Made by a program: the position numbers and the translations under genes. Shown here one piece after another: positions 28,095 through 38,171 of a stretch of DNA of 64,000 bases. Under the pieces are notes generated by a model. The model was not told the origin of the DNA and ran no database searches. It saw nothing but the letters and a program-made list of their open reading frames with translations. Each line of letters opens with the position of its first letter. The first letter of the stretch is position 1. Origin of the DNA: Pseudomonas extremaustralis (lineage in GTDB: Bacteria; Pseudomonadota; Gammaproteobacteria; Pseudomonadales; Pseudomonadaceae); the NCBI RefSeq assembly GCF_900102035.1, contig NZ_LT629689.1:4510001-4574000 (forward strand). The letters run 5' to 3'.

Positions 28095-29621
28095 ATGACT
28101 ACTACGCCTAAACCCCTGGTCCTGATAATTCTCGATGGCTTCGGACACAGTGAAAGCCACCACGACAACGCCGTGTACTCGGCCAACAAGCCCGTACTGG
28201 ACCGTCTGACCGCCAGCCAACCCAACGGGCTGATCTCCGGTTCGGGCATGGACGTGGGCCTGCCGGATGGCCAGATGGGCAACTCGGAAGTCGGCCACAT
28301 GAATCTCGGCGCCGGACGAGTGGTCTATCAAGACTTCACCCGTGTCACCAAATCGATCCGCGATGGCGAGTTCTTCGAGAACCCGACCCTCTGCGCGGCG
28401 GTAGATAAAGCAGTCGCCGCCGGCAAGGCCGTGCACATCATGGGCCTGCTGTCGGACGGTGGCGTCCACAGCCACCAGGACCACCTGGTCGCCATGGCCG
28501 AACTGGCATTCAAGCGCGGCGCCGACAAGATCTACCTGCACGCCTTCCTCGACGGCCGCGACACCCCGCCGAAAAGCGCGCAGTCGTCCATCGAGCTGCT
28601 GGACGCCACCTTCGCCGCCCTCGGCAAGGGCCGCATCGCCAGCCTGATAGGCCGTTACTTCGCCATGGACCGTGACAACCGCTGGGACCGCGTTGCCCAG
28701 GCCTACAACCTGATCGTCGACGGCCAGGCCGAATTCAACGCCGCCACCGCCCAGGACGGCCTGGAAGCCGCCTACGCCCGTGGCGAAAGCGATGAGTTCG
28801 TCAAGGCCACCACCATCGGCGCACCGGTGAAAGTCGAAGACGGCGACGCCGTGGTGTTCATGAACTTCCGCGCCGACCGTGCCCGCGAGCTGAGCCACGT
28901 GTTCGTGGACGCCGGCTTCAAGGACTTCGAACGCGCGCGCCAGCCGAAAGTCGAGTTCGTCATGCTCACCCAATACGCCGCCAACATCCCGGCCCCCTCG
29001 GCGTTCGCCCCGGGCAGCCTGGACAACGTGCTGGGCGATTACCTGGCGAAAAACGGCAAGACCCAACTGCGCATCGCCGAAACCGAGAAGTATGCCCACG
29101 TGACCTTCTTCTTCTCCGGCGGTCGCGAAGAGCCGTTCCCGGGCGAAGAACGCATCCTGATTCCATCGCCGAAAGTCGCCACCTACGACCTGCAGCCGGA
29201 AATGAGCGCGCCGCAAGTCACCGACAAGATCGTCGACGCCATCGACCACCAGCGCTATGACGTGATCGTGGTCAACTACGCCAACGGCGACATGGTCGGC
29301 CACAGCGGCAACCTGGCCGCTGCCATCAAGGCCGTGGAATGCCTGGACCAGTGCGTCGGTCGCATCGTCGAGGCCCTGGAAAAAGTCGGCGGCGAAGCGC
29401 TGATCACGGCCGACCACGGCAACTGCGAGCAGATGTCCGACGAATCCACCGGCCAGGCCCACACTGCCCACACCACCGAGCCGGTGCCGTTCATCTATGT
29501 CGGCAAGCGCAATTTCAAAGTGCGCAGCGGCGGCGTGCTGGCGGATGTGGCGCCGACCATGCTGATGTTGATGGGGCTGGAGAAGCCGAAAGAGATGACT
29601 GGGACTTCGATCCTGGTCTGA
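28095..29621 (+). CDS. gpmI: Phosphoglycerate mutase, 2,3-bisphosphoglycerate-independent
   Basis: Interconverts 3- and 2-phosphoglycerate using two Mn ions. 508 residues. First metal site [13 protein letters not shown] (Asp 14), phosphoserine Ser 64 in [15 protein letters not shown], and [13 protein letters not shown] with [15 protein letters not shown] near the C-terminus. ATG 28095 follows AGAGGATC; 26 further open codons upstream lack homology. It ends before a strong terminator. Confidence 0.97.
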   Translation: MTTTPKPLVLIILDGFGHSESHHDNAVYSANKPVLDRLTASQPNGLISGSGMDVGLPDGQMGNSEVGHMNLGAGRVVYQDFTRVTKSIRDGEFFENPTLCAAVDKAVAAGKAVHIMGLLSDGGVHSHQDHLVAMAELAFKRGADKIYLHAFLDGRDTPPKSAQSSIELLDATFAALGKGRIASLIGRYFAMDRDNRWDRVAQAYNLIVDGQAEFNAATAQDGLEAAYARGESDEFVKATTIGAPVKVEDGDAVVFMNFRADRARELSHVFVDAGFKDFERARQPKVEFVMLTQYAANIPAPSAFAPGSLDNVLGDYLAKNGKTQLRIAETEKYAHVTFFFSGGREEPFPGEERILIPSPKVATYDLQPEMSAPQVTDKIVDAIDHQRYDVIVVNYANGDMVGHSGNLAAAIKAVECLDQCVGRIVEALEKVGGEALITADHGNCEQMSDESTGQAHTAHTTEPVPFIYVGKRNFKVRSGGVLADVAPTMLMLMGLEKPKEMTGTSILV

Positions 29622-29634
29622 TCTGACGCGCACC

Positions 29635-29682
29635 ACAAAACCCAGGTGGGAGGGGGCCTGCTCCCACCCACCTGGGTTTTGT
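29635..29682 (+). terminator. Terminator of gpmI
   Basis: ACAAAACCCAGGTGGG pairs with CCCACCTGGGTTTTGT around a GC-rich loop that itself resembles a REP core; T-tract follows. Confidence 0.88.
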
Positions 29683-29818
29683 ACCGTTTGGTAGATGTCT
29701 TTTTGCCATACCACCGCCACTCGGCACCTATCTTGCGTTCCCGCCCGAATTGGGCGTTTTTTTTGCGGCGCTTGGCGGGCATACTAGGCCGTCCATTTCC
29801 CTGGTGTCGCCCGCCTCT

Positions 29819-31114
29819 ATGCTTCGCGCCTTGATTACCCTTGCTCTTGTCTGCCTGCTCCAACCGGCATTCGCCGATGAGCGCGCACAAACCCAACAAC
29901 AGTTGGACGCTACGCGTCAGGACATTGCCGAGCTGAAAAAACTGCTGGGCAAGCTCCAGGAAGAAAAATCCGGGGTGCAGAAAGACCTGCGCGGCACGGA
30001 AACCGAAATGGGCAAGCTGGAGAAGCAGGTCCAGGAGCTACAGAAAGAACTAAAGAAGAGCGAGTCGGAACTGGAGCGACTCGACGCTGAGAAAAAAAAA
30101 CTCCAGAGCGCACGCGTTGAACAGCAACGCCTGATCGCGATCCAGGCCCGCGCCGCCTACCAGAACGGCCGCCAGGAATACCTCAAGCTGCTGCTCAACC
30201 AGCAGAACCCGGAAAAATTCGCGCGCACCCTGACCTACTACGATTACTTGAGCAAGGCCCGCCTGGAGCAATTGAAAGGCTTCAACGAAACCCTGCGCCA
30301 GTTGGCCAACGTCGAACAGGAAATCGCCAACCAGCAGTCACAGTTGCAGGATCAGAAAAGCAGCCTCGACGCCCAGCGCGACGAGTTGGACAAAGTCCGC
30401 AAGGAACGCCAATTGGCCCTGGCCAAGCTCAATGACGACGTGAAGGCCCGCGACGCCAAGCTGCAGGCCCGCGAGCAAGACCAGGCCGACCTGGCCAAAG
30501 TCCTCAAGACCATCGAAGAAACCCTGGCCCGCCAGGCACGCGAGGCGGAAGAAGCACGGCAGAAAGCGCTGATCGCCCAGCAGGAAGCGGAAAAAAAGCG
30601 TCAGCGTGAGGCCGAACTGGCCGCCACCAGCGACGCTCCGGTACCGCGTAAACCGGTGCATGCAGCCCCTGGCCCGCTGGTTTCCAGCGCCGGCGAGTCG
30701 TTCGGCGGCCCTTTTGCTTCAGCCCGCGGCAAACTTCCATGGCCGGTTGATGGTCGATTACTGGCACGCTTCGGTGAAACCCGTGGCGATGACACCCGCG
30801 CCAAGTGGGATGGGGTGATGATCAGCGCCGCCGCCGGCAGCCAGGTCCACGCCGTCCATGGTGGCCGCGTGGTGTTTGCCGATTGGCTGCGGGGCGCCGG
30901 TTTATTGGTGATTCTCGATCACGGCAATGGCTATTTGAGCCTTTACGGCCACAATCAGACTTTGCTCAAGTCGGCAGGTGATGTTGTAAAAGCCGGTGAA
31001 TCCATCTCCACTGTCGGTAACAGTGGTGGCCAGGACACCCCGGCGCTGTACTTCGCTATTCGTCAGCAGGGTCGCCCGAGCGATCCCGCACAATGGTGCC
31101 GTTCCCAAGGATAG
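29819..31114 (+). CDS. EnvC-like murein hydrolase activator
   Basis: 431 residues: a signal peptide (MLRALITLALVCLLQPAFA), a long coiled coil (about residues 25-260, rich in E/K/Q heptads), a linker, and a LytM/M23 domain. The domain lacks zinc ligands: KWDGVMI stands where active enzymes have H..G.D, and ALYFAIRQ replaces the HxH motif, as in EnvC, which activates septal amidases rather than cutting peptidoglycan. Role in daughter-cell separation is inferred. It precedes ctpA by 30 bases, the gpmI-envC-ctpA order common in pseudomonads. Confidence 0.92.
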   Translation: MLRALITLALVCLLQPAFADERAQTQQQLDATRQDIAELKKLLGKLQEEKSGVQKDLRGTETEMGKLEKQVQELQKELKKSESELERLDAEKKKLQSARVEQQRLIAIQARAAYQNGRQEYLKLLLNQQNPEKFARTLTYYDYLSKARLEQLKGFNETLRQLANVEQEIANQQSQLQDQKSSLDAQRDELDKVRKERQLALAKLNDDVKARDAKLQAREQDQADLAKVLKTIEETLARQAREAEEARQKALIAQQEAEKKRQREAELAATSDAPVPRKPVHAAPGPLVSSAGESFGGPFASARGKLPWPVDGRLLARFGETRGDDTRAKWDGVMISAAAGSQVHAVHGGRVVFADWLRGAGLLVILDHGNGYLSLYGHNQTLLKSAGDVVKAGESISTVGNSGGQDTPALYFAIRQQGRPSDPAQWCRSQG

Positions 31115-31144
31115 GGCCGCATCTACATTAGGAGTTCGTTCGAC

Positions 31145-32461
31145 ATGCTGCATTTGTCCCGCCTCACTTCGCTGGCCCTGACGATCGCCCTGGTGATCGG
31201 CGCGCCTCTGGCTTTCGCCGACCAGGCCGCTCCAGCTGCACCCGCCGCCACGGCCGCGACCACCAAGGCACCGTTGCCGCTGGAAGAGCTGCGCACCTTT
31301 GCCGAGGTGATGGACCGGATCAAGGCAGCCTACGTCGAACCCGTAGACGACAAGACCCTGCTGGAAAATGCCATCAAGGGCATGCTCAGCAACCTCGACC
31401 CGCACTCCGCCTACCTGGGCCCGGAAGATTTTGCCGAGCTGCAGGAAAGCACCAGCGGCGAATTCGGCGGCCTGGGCATTGAAGTCGGCTCCGAGGACGG
31501 CAATATCAAGGTCGTCTCGCCGATCGACGACACCCCGGCGTCCAAGGCTGGCATTCAGGCCGGCGACTTTATCGTCAAGATCAACGGCCAGCCGACCCGC
31601 GGCCAGTCCATGACCGAAGCCGTGGACAAGATGCGCGGCAAGATCGGCCAGAAAATCACCCTGACCCTGGTGCGCGACGGCGGCAGCCCGTTTGACGTGA
31701 CGCTCACCCGCGCGACCATCACGGTCAAGAGCGTGAAGAGCCAGTTGCTGGAGTCGGGCTACGGCTACATCCGTATCACCCAGTTCCAGGTCAAGACCGG
31801 CGACGAAGTGGCCAAGGCCCTGGCCAAGCTGCGCAAGGACAACGGCAAGAAACTCAACGGCATCGTGCTCGACCTGCGTAACAACCCAGGCGGCGTGCTG
31901 CAGTCGGCGGTGGAAGTGGTCGACCACTTCATCACCAAAGGCCTGATCGTCTACACCAAGGGCCGTATCGCCAACTCCGAGCTTCGCTTCTCGGCCACCG
32001 GCAACGACCTCAGCGAGAACGTGCCGCTGGCCGTGCTGATCAACGGCGGCAGCGCCTCGGCGTCGGAAATCGTCGCCGGCGCCCTGCAGGACCAGAAACG
32101 CGGCGTGCTGATGGGCACCACCAGTTTCGGCAAAGGCTCGGTGCAAACCGTGTTGCCGCTGAACAACGATCGCGCGCTGAAGATCACCACCGCGCTGTAC
32201 TACACGCCCAACGGTCGCTCGATCCAGGCCCAGGGCATTGTCCCGGACATCGAAGTGCGCAAGGCCAAGATCACCAACGAGGTCGACAGCGAGTACTACA
32301 AAGAAGCCGACCTGCAAGGTCACCTGGGCAATGGCAACGGCGGCGCCGACCAACCGAGCGGCAGCGGCACCAAAGCCAAGCCAATGCCGCAGGACGATGA
32401 CTACCAGTTGGCCCAGGCGCTGAGCCTGCTCAAAGGCCTGAGCATCACGCGCAGCCGCTGA
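31145..32461 (+). CDS. ctpA: Carboxy-terminal processing protease, S41 family
   Basis: Periplasmic serine protease with PDZ domain; in Pseudomonas CtpA-type proteases degrade peptidoglycan cross-link hydrolases. 438 residues: signal peptide MLHLSRLTSLALTIALVIGAPLAFA, PDZ domain (ASKAGIQAGDFIVKINGQPT) and a catalytic dyad of Ser 305 (GGSASASEIVAGAL) and Lys 330 (TSFGKGSVQT), 25 apart as in Tsp. The C-terminal tail is low-complexity (NGNGGADQPSGSGTKAK). Its stop is 1 base from the deacetylase ATG. Confidence 0.95.
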   Translation: MLHLSRLTSLALTIALVIGAPLAFADQAAPAAPAATAATTKAPLPLEELRTFAEVMDRIKAAYVEPVDDKTLLENAIKGMLSNLDPHSAYLGPEDFAELQESTSGEFGGLGIEVGSEDGNIKVVSPIDDTPASKAGIQAGDFIVKINGQPTRGQSMTEAVDKMRGKIGQKITLTLVRDGGSPFDVTLTRATITVKSVKSQLLESGYGYIRITQFQVKTGDEVAKALAKLRKDNGKKLNGIVLDLRNNPGGVLQSAVEVVDHFITKGLIVYTKGRIANSELRFSATGNDLSENVPLAVLINGGSASASEIVAGALQDQKRGVLMGTTSFGKGSVQTVLPLNNDRALKITTALYYTPNGRSIQAQGIVPDIEVRKAKITNEVDSEYYKEADLQGHLGNGNGGADQPSGSGTKAKPMPQDDDYQLAQALSLLKGLSITRSR

Positions 32462-32462
32462 T

Positions 32463-33236
32463 ATGCGTTTTGCCCTGCTCATCGCTGTGCTGTGCAGCCT
32501 GGCAGGGGTCGCCCACGCGACTCCTGTCGGCGAATCCCACAAAGCCTACCTGACCCTGATCATCGACGACCTCGGGCAAAACCTGCCCCGGGACCGTCGC
32601 GTGCTGGCCCTGCCCGGCCCGGTGACCACGGCGATCATGCCCGACACGCCCCACGCCGCCGAATTCGCCCGCGAAGCGCACAAGGCCGGCAAGATCGTGA
32701 TCCTGCACATGCCCATGGACCCCGCCACCGGCCCATTCGCCTGGCACCCCGAGTTGCCCATCGAAGAACTCGACAAGCGCCTGGACGCTGCGTTCAAGGC
32801 CGTGCCCTACACCGCCGGCATCAACAACCACATGGGCAGCCGCATGACCGCGCAGCCACAAGCCATGGCCTGGTTGATGGCCGAGCTGCAACGGCGCAAC
32901 AAGTTCTTTGTGGACAGCCGCACCAGCGCGCAAACCGTGGCCGCCGCCGAGGCGCAGAAGATCGGTCTGGCCAGCGTGTCGCGAGATGTGTTCCTCGATG
33001 ACGAACGCACCGAAGCGGCGATCACCACCCAGCTGCAAACCGCGATCAAACTGGCCCACAAACAAGGCTCGGCGGTGATGATCGGCCATCCTTATCCACA
33101 GACCCTGGCAGTGCTGGAGCGCGAGTTGCCCAAACTCAAGGCCCAGGGTGTCGACTGGATCGATATCAAGCTGATGATCAGCGTGCGCAGCAACCAGGCC
33201 ATGAACGGCCATGGCAAAAATGGTCTCTACCGCTAG
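32463..33236 (+). CDS. Divergent polysaccharide deacetylase, YibQ family
   Basis: 257 residues: signal peptide MRFALLIAVLCSLAGVAHA, then the YibQ fold with LTLIIDDLGQNLPRDRRVLAL, HMPMDP, INNHMGSRMT and FVDSRTSAQTVAA. It resembles polysaccharide deacetylases but its substrate is unknown. It follows ctpA with 1 base between, so it is part of the envC-ctpA operon and likely acts in the periplasm on the wall or a surface polymer. Confidence 0.88.
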   Translation: MRFALLIAVLCSLAGVAHATPVGESHKAYLTLIIDDLGQNLPRDRRVLALPGPVTTAIMPDTPHAAEFAREAHKAGKIVILHMPMDPATGPFAWHPELPIEELDKRLDAAFKAVPYTAGINNHMGSRMTAQPQAMAWLMAELQRRNKFFVDSRTSAQTVAAAEAQKIGLASVSRDVFLDDERTEAAITTQLQTAIKLAHKQGSAVMIGHPYPQTLAVLERELPKLKAQGVDWIDIKLMISVRSNQAMNGHGKNGLYR

Positions 33237-33263
33237 ATAGCTACCACTCTCGCTTCGTGAACT

Positions 33264-33299
33264 CCTGAATAGTGATCTCGTATCGTTCAACTATTCAGG
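33264..33299 (+). promoter_or_regulatory. Inverted repeat covering a ribosome binding site
   Basis: CCTGAATAGT and ACTATTCAGG are perfect 10-base inverted arms with a 16-base loop. The right arm ends in the AGG just before ATGACCATG. There is no T-tract, so it is not an ordinary terminator of the deacetylase operon; in RNA it would hide the start region of the next small ORF. It could also be an operator. Confidence 0.5.
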
Positions 33300-33305
33300 A
33301 TGACC

Positions 33306-33595
33306 ATGAACACCACCCGCTCCATTCTTCCAGGATTGCTGCTGAGCGCCCTGCCCGCCTGCCTTGTCGCCGCCCCCCGGCGGCTCCGACATTCTCGCGC
33401 TGACCGCCCCGGATGGCACACCTTGCACCTCGCCGCCTGCACCCAGCAGTCTTCTCAGGAGTTGATCGGGCAGCCATTTGCCTGGCGATTCACCCTCAAA
33501 AACCAGTGCAAAAGCCGGTGAAGATCTGCACCTACACATTCGATCAGGCCGACCAGCCGTCCACGTTGCGGGTTGATTTGCTCAAACCACGCTAA
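33306..33595 (+). pseudogene. Small secreted protein ORF, apparently disrupted by frameshifts
   Basis: The ATG frame gives a clear signal peptide (MNTTRSILPGLLLSALPACLVAAP), then changes character at a C6 run (33370s); that frame ends at 33521. A plausible protein needs pieces from all three frames: GGSDILALTAPDG, then TLHLAACTQQSSQELIGQPF, then KICTYTFDQADQPSTLRVDL to the stop at 33595. I recognise no family. It may be a decaying gene, or an intact gene with sequence errors. It directly precedes the Vps62-like gene and may have been its partner. Confidence 0.4.
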
Positions 33596-33630
33596 CCCCC
33601 CCTTTTTCGAACAAACATGGAGAACCACAC

Positions 33631-34891
33631 ATGGAATCAATAAAATTTGGCAACCTGTTGATCAACTTTACGACAGAGTTCAATTGGATCTGGGACAACA
33701 AGGGCTCGCCCAATGCATCCCCCGTTGGCTTTTGGCGACCCGTACCGTCCGCCGATTTTCTGACAGATTATTTCCCGCTCGGCGACTACGCTGTTGCCGG
33801 ACACCACAACATCAACAAGAAAATCGTCATGGCCGTGGTGTGTGAAGCCCCCCCCACAAACCGAAGACGATCGCATCAACGGCAAAGCACTCATGCCTCC
33901 CGATGAGTTTGAACGGGTTTGGGATGACAAAGGCTCAAAAGCCTACTCGGACGGTTCCATATGGCGCCCCATTCCACCCTCCGGTTACGTAGCCATGGGG
34001 CTTGTCGCGTCCCGCGGTTACGACAGACCTTCACGTAACTCAGTTCGTTGCGTAAGAGCAGACCTGGTGATCGCCTCCTACATCAACGAGCTGATCTGGA
34101 ACAACAAACGCAGCCCCGCCAAACTTGACTTCAGCGCCTGGAGCATCAGCCCTCCAGGGGCTGCCGCAGGCGAGGTGTACCTGTCGCCAGGAACCTTCGT
34201 CGGGGCCGCCAGCTATACAAAACCATCGATGCACATTGCCGCTTATTCATTGCGCATGCAGATACCTCTTCATACGGCCTACCCGCCTCCAGCCCCGGCA
34301 CTCTCAGGAGATCGGCAACCTGCACCCTTTGAAAAGGCCGTAGTCTCCAATATCTCGAAACTGGCCTGGTTCACCGTTAAAGACCCCAACCTCTCTGCCC
34401 TTGAGCAACTGCGTACGTCCCCCACGTACCGCTTGGAAAGACTGGATAAATACGTACTGGTGGGGTTTGGTCATAACAAGAGTTCTCTTAACCAGTCATT
34501 CAAATGGACAGCCACCCGCGGACAAAACGGTAGCAGCCTTAAAACACTCACCCACACCACTGGCATCGAGATTGGCACCGAATGGGGTTTCAACGTATGG
34601 GGGGCGTCGGGCAAGGTCTCGGCAAAACTGAGCGGTGGCTTCACCCATACTCAAACGAGCTCCGAAGGGTGGACCACTTCAACAGCGTTTGAGATCAATG
34701 CCACGGTTCCAGCACACAAGGCTGTTGCCGTCTATCTGGTGCAAAGCGACTACAAGCTGCTGCGGGAAAACGGTACTCAAGTGGCAACAGACATCAGTTA
34801 CACCGATGGCGACAACGTGTATTGGAGCGAATATCCACCGGCAAGGGAGTGTGAGGTCACCTGCAAACCACTGCCAGCACCTGGCTCATAA
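33631..34891 (+). pseudogene. Vps62/DUF946 protein with aerolysin-like C-terminus, frameshifted at a C8 run
   Basis: Two overlapping frames join at a run of eight C (33848-33855); with seven C the product would be one chain of about 419 residues. The N-terminal half has repeated Vps62-type units: WIWDNKGSPNASPVGFWRPV, VWDDKGSKAYSDGSIWRPIP with GYVAMGLVASRGYDRPS and VRCVRADLV, and LIWNNKRSPAKLDFSAWSI. The C-terminal part (GIEIGTEWGFNVWGASGKVS, then TSTAFEINATVPAHKAVAVY) alternates like the stem of aerolysin/MTX-type pore formers. GGAG precedes ATG 33631. No signal peptide is seen. Function as a pore-forming or insect-active toxin is inference. Confidence 0.75.
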
Positions 34892-34895
34892 ACGG

Positions 34896-35651
34896 CTAGA
34901 GGTAGCGCCCCATGATCTCGTCCACCACGCCCTCTTTGCGCAGTTGATCCAGCGCTGCCTGCAGTTTGGCGACGATGTCGTCGGAGACGTCCTTGTTCAA
35001 CGCGAGATAGAGCTGGGCACTGTTGAAGCGCAGCACGGTCTTGAGCCCGCTCACACCGACCTGGCGCGCAAGATAACGCCCGGCCGGGTCGCCCGTGGCC
35101 CACAGGTCGATCTGACCATCCATGAGTTTTTGCGCGTTGTCCTGGTCACGTAACACCACCAGCGGCTTGAGCCCCTGTTTCTCCAGGGTTTCGGCGATGG
35201 CATCGCCTTTATAGGCGCCAATCCTGTAGTGGCGCGCCTGGTCGAGGTCGGCGAGCTGGATCTTGCTGTCGGCCTTGGCCAGCATCACCCAGTCGTCCGG
35301 GCCGATGGGGCCGACCCATTTGAACAATGCTTCGCGATCCGGCAGGCGCGCCATCACGAATACGCCATAGCCGGGTTTTTCCAGGGCGAGTTTGTAGATT
35401 CGCTCCCAAGGAAAACGCAGGGTGAGGTTGTAGGAAATGCCGGCACGCTGGAAGGTTTCGCGCACGATGTCCACGGCGATACCTTCGATGTTTTCTTCCT
35501 TGGCGAAGTTCTTGCCGTTTTTCGCCATGTTGTAGGGCGGGAAATTTTCCGTCAGTAACACCAGGGAGGCGTCGGACGATTCTTCGGCATGGGCCGAACC
35601 CGTCAATAGGAAGGAAGTACTGGTCAGCGCGAGCAGCAGGTGTTTGAACAT
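34896..35651 (-). CDS. Periplasmic amino-acid-type solute-binding protein (SBP family 3)
   Basis: 251 residues: signal peptide MFKHLLLALTSTSFLLTGSAHA, then LVLLTENFPPYNMAKNGKNF and GIAVDIVRETFQRAG, the lobe-1 signature of transporter subunits for polar amino acids, and VVDEIMGRYL at the end. No permease or ATPase gene is adjacent, so its transporter partner and ligand are unknown; it could also be a sensor subunit. The start ATG 35651 begins the signal peptide. It lies 66 bases downstream of hisF on the same strand. Confidence 0.85.
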   Translation of the reverse strand: MFKHLLLALTSTSFLLTGSAHAEESSDASLVLLTENFPPYNMAKNGKNFAKEENIEGIAVDIVRETFQRAGISYNLTLRFPWERIYKLALEKPGYGVFVMARLPDREALFKWVGPIGPDDWVMLAKADSKIQLADLDQARHYRIGAYKGDAIAETLEKQGLKPLVVLRDQDNAQKLMDGQIDLWATGDPAGRYLARQVGVSGLKTVLRFNSAQLYLALNKDVSDDIVAKLQAALDQLRKEGVVDEIMGRYL

Positions 35652-35717
35652 GAAAGTTACCGGAATCCATGGCAAGCGCAGAGAGTGCCGCGCACTTGCC
35701 ATGGTGTCCAGCAGCGT

Positions 35718-36488
35718 TTAGCGAACGACGATACCGCGCGCCGCCATGTAGGCCTTGGCCTCGGGAACGGTGTATTCGCCAAAGTGGAAAATGCTCGCTG
35801 CCAGCACTGCGCTGGCATGGCCTTCGATCACGCCGTCGGCCAGGTGCTGCAGGTTGCCGACACCGCCGGACGCGATCACCGGAATGCCCAGCGCATCACT
35901 GATGGCGCGGGTCACGCCGAGGTCGAAGCCGTTTTTCATGCCGTCCTGGTCCATGCTGGTCAGCAGGATTTCACCGGCCCCCAGGCCTTCCATCTTCATC
36001 GCCCACTCCACCGCGTCCAGGCCGGTCGGCTTGCGTCCGCCGTGGGTGAAGATCTCCCAGCGCGGGGGTTCGCCGGGGCCGGAGACTTTCTTGGCGTCGA
36101 TGGCGACCACGATGCACTGCGAGCCGAAGTGCTGCGCGGCTTCGCCGACGAACTCCGGGTTGAACACCGCGGCGGTGTTGATCGAAACCTTGTCCGCGCC
36201 GGCATTGAGCAGGTTGCGGATGTCTTGCACGGTGCGCACGCCACCGCCCACGGTCAGCGGGATGAACACCTGGCTGGCCATGCGCTCGACGGTATGCAGC
36301 GTGGTGTCGCGGCCGTCGACGCTGGCGGTGATGTCGAGAAAGGTAATCTCGTCGGCACCTTGCTCATCATAGCGACGTGCGATTTCCACCGGGTCGCCGG
36401 CGTCGCGGATGTTCTCGAACTTGACGCCCTTGACCACGCGACCGTTGTCGACGTCCAGGCAAGGGATGATGCGTTTGGCCAGCGCCAT
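35718..36488 (-). CDS. hisF: Imidazole glycerol phosphate synthase, cyclase subunit
   Basis: Forms IGP and AICAR from PRFAR using ammonia from HisH; a TIM barrel. 256 residues with catalytic Asp 11 ([14 protein letters not shown]), [11 protein letters not shown] with the second catalytic Asp near 130, and the phosphate loops [10 protein letters not shown] and [14 protein letters not shown] 36488, 9 bases after the hisA stop. Confidence 0.97.
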   Translation of the reverse strand: MALAKRIIPCLDVDNGRVVKGVKFENIRDAGDPVEIARRYDEQGADEITFLDITASVDGRDTTLHTVERMASQVFIPLTVGGGVRTVQDIRNLLNAGADKVSINTAAVFNPEFVGEAAQHFGSQCIVVAIDAKKVSGPGEPPRWEIFTHGGRKPTGLDAVEWAMKMEGLGAGEILLTSMDQDGMKNGFDLGVTRAISDALGIPVIASGGVGNLQHLADGVIEGHASAVLAASIFHFGEYTVPEAKAYMAARGIVVR

Positions 36489-36497
36489 GGTCAGTCC

Positions 36498-37235
36498 TCA
36501 GCCGTTGTAGGCATCGCAGTAAGCCTGGGCTTCGGCGACGTCCAGGGTACCTTCGTAGATCGCGCGGCCGGTGATAGCGCCGATGATCCCAGGGGCCCGG
36601 GCGTCCAGCAGCGACTTGATATCGCCCAGGTTGTGAATACCGCCGGACGCGATCACCGGGATCCTGGTCGCAGCGGCCAGCGCGGCGGTGAACGGTACGT
36701 TGCAGCCCTGCATCATGCCGTCTTTGGCGATGTCGGTATAAACGATGGCGGACACACCGTCGGCCTCGAACTGCTTGGCCAGGTCGATCACCTGCACGGT
36801 GCTGATTTCTGCCCAGCCGTCGGTGGCGACGAAACCGTCCTTGGCGTCCAGGCCGACGATCACTTTACCGGGGAACGCGCGGCAGGCTTCGGCAACGAAA
36901 GCTGGGTCTTTCACGGCCTTGGTGCCGATGATCACGTAGCTCACGCCAGCCTTGACGTAGTGCTCGATGGTTTCCAGGGAGCGGATACCGCCGCCGATCT
37001 GGATCGGCAGGTTGGGGTAGCGCTTGGCGATCGCGGTGACCACTTCGCCGTTGACCGGCTGGCCTTCGAACGCGCCGTTCAAGTCCACCAGATGCAGACG
37101 ACGGCAACCACCTTCCACCCATTTGGCGGCCATGCTCACCGGGTCATCGGAGAACACCGTGGAATCTTCCATACGGCCTTGGCGCAGGCGTACGCAGGCG
37201 CCGTCCTTGAGATCGATAGCGGGGATAATCAACAT
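36498..37235 (-). CDS. hisA: ProFAR isomerase HisA
   Basis: Amadori isomerase of histidine synthesis, converting ProFAR to PRFAR; a TIM barrel related to HisF. 245 residues: [20 protein letters not shown] with catalytic Asp 8, [16 protein letters not shown] and [19 protein letters not shown] 37235, 39 bases after the DUF2164 gene. Confidence 0.97.
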   Translation of the reverse strand: MLIIPAIDLKDGACVRLRQGRMEDSTVFSDDPVSMAAKWVEGGCRRLHLVDLNGAFEGQPVNGEVVTAIAKRYPNLPIQIGGGIRSLETIEHYVKAGVSYVIIGTKAVKDPAFVAEACRAFPGKVIVGLDAKDGFVATDGWAEISTVQVIDLAKQFEADGVSAIVYTDIAKDGMMQGCNVPFTAALAAATRIPVIASGGIHNLGDIKSLLDARAPGIIGAITGRAIYEGTLDVAEAQAYCDAYNG

Positions 37236-37274
37236 CTGGCAAACCTTATTCGATATTCAGCAATGCTTGGGAAA

Positions 37275-37532
37275 TCAGGGTTTCTCAAGCGACCACAGGT
37301 CGCTTTCGATGCTTTCGAACCTTTCTTTAAGGAGCGTCTGCGTATCGAAAATCGCCCTGTTGTAATAGTGCGGAGCCACTTCGGTGGTGAACAACTCAAG
37401 AATCTCGGCCACCTCGAACGAACCCAGCTTGAGTTCGAACCGGTCTTCCATGAAGCGCTTGATCTTGTCGGTGGCCTCACGCTCCTGTTCGGGCGCGAGG
37501 TTCAGGATCGGCAACTTCGGCTTCCTGGCCAT
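37275..37532 (-). CDS. DUF2164 family protein
   Basis: 85-residue, charged, probably helical protein: APEQEREATDKIKRFMEDRFELKLGSFEVAEILELFTTEVAPHYYN, the DUF2164 signature. Function unknown. It sits exactly between hisH and hisA with 0 and 39 bases of spacing, an arrangement seen in other pseudomonads, so it is presumably cotranscribed with the his genes. Confidence 0.88.
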   Translation of the reverse strand: MARKPKLPILNLAPEQEREATDKIKRFMEDRFELKLGSFEVAEILELFTTEVAPHYYNRAIFDTQTLLKERFESIESDLWSLEKP

Positions 37533-38171
37533 TTACCAGCGACCGTCCCACGCGGCGAAGTTCTGCAGCAATTGCAGGCCATGGGTATGGCTTTTCTCCG
37601 GGTGGAACTGCACGGCAAAGCGCGAACCATCGGCCAGCGCGGCGGCGAAATCGACGCCGTAGTGCCCGCCACCCACCACCTGGCGCGGGTTACCGGCGGC
37701 GATGTAGTAGCTGTGTACGAAGTAGAAACGCGCCATGTCCGGGATGTCGTGCCACAGCGGGTGATCCACTGCCTGGCTGACCTCGTTCCAGCCCATGTGC
37801 GGGACTTTCAGGTGTTCGCCGTCTTCATGCAGGTCTTTGCCGAAGAACTTCACTTCGCCGGGAAACAGGCCGATGCAGTCGACGCCGTCGTTCTCTTCGC
37901 TGCGGTCGAGCAAGGCTTGCATGCCCACGCAGATGCCGAGGAACGGGCGGTCCTGGCTGACTTCGCGCACCAGGCTGTCAAAGCCCAGGCGACGGATTTC
38001 GGCCATGCAATCGCGAATCGCGCCCACACCGGGGAACACCACGCGGTCGGCTTCGCGAATCACCTTGGCATCGCTGGTGATCAGCACCTTGCCGGCCCCT
38101 ACGTGCTCGAGGGCCTTGGCCACCGAGTGCAGGTTACCCATGCCGTAATCGATAACCGCGACCGTCTGCAT
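37533..38171 (-). CDS. hisH: Imidazole glycerol phosphate synthase, glutaminase subunit
   Basis: Class I glutamine amidotransferase that feeds ammonia to HisF. 212 residues: oxyanion and nucleophile segment [21 protein letters not shown] (Cys near 83), and the His/Glu pair in [12 protein letters not shown]. The ATG shares one base with the hisB stop and the stop abuts the DUF2164 ATG. Confidence 0.97.
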   Translation of the reverse strand: MQTVAVIDYGMGNLHSVAKALEHVGAGKVLITSDAKVIREADRVVFPGVGAIRDCMAEIRRLGFDSLVREVSQDRPFLGICVGMQALLDRSEENDGVDCIGLFPGEVKFFGKDLHEDGEHLKVPHMGWNEVSQAVDHPLWHDIPDMARFYFVHSYYIAAGNPRQVVGGGHYGVDFAAALADGSRFAVQFHPEKSHTHGLQLLQNFAAWDGRW

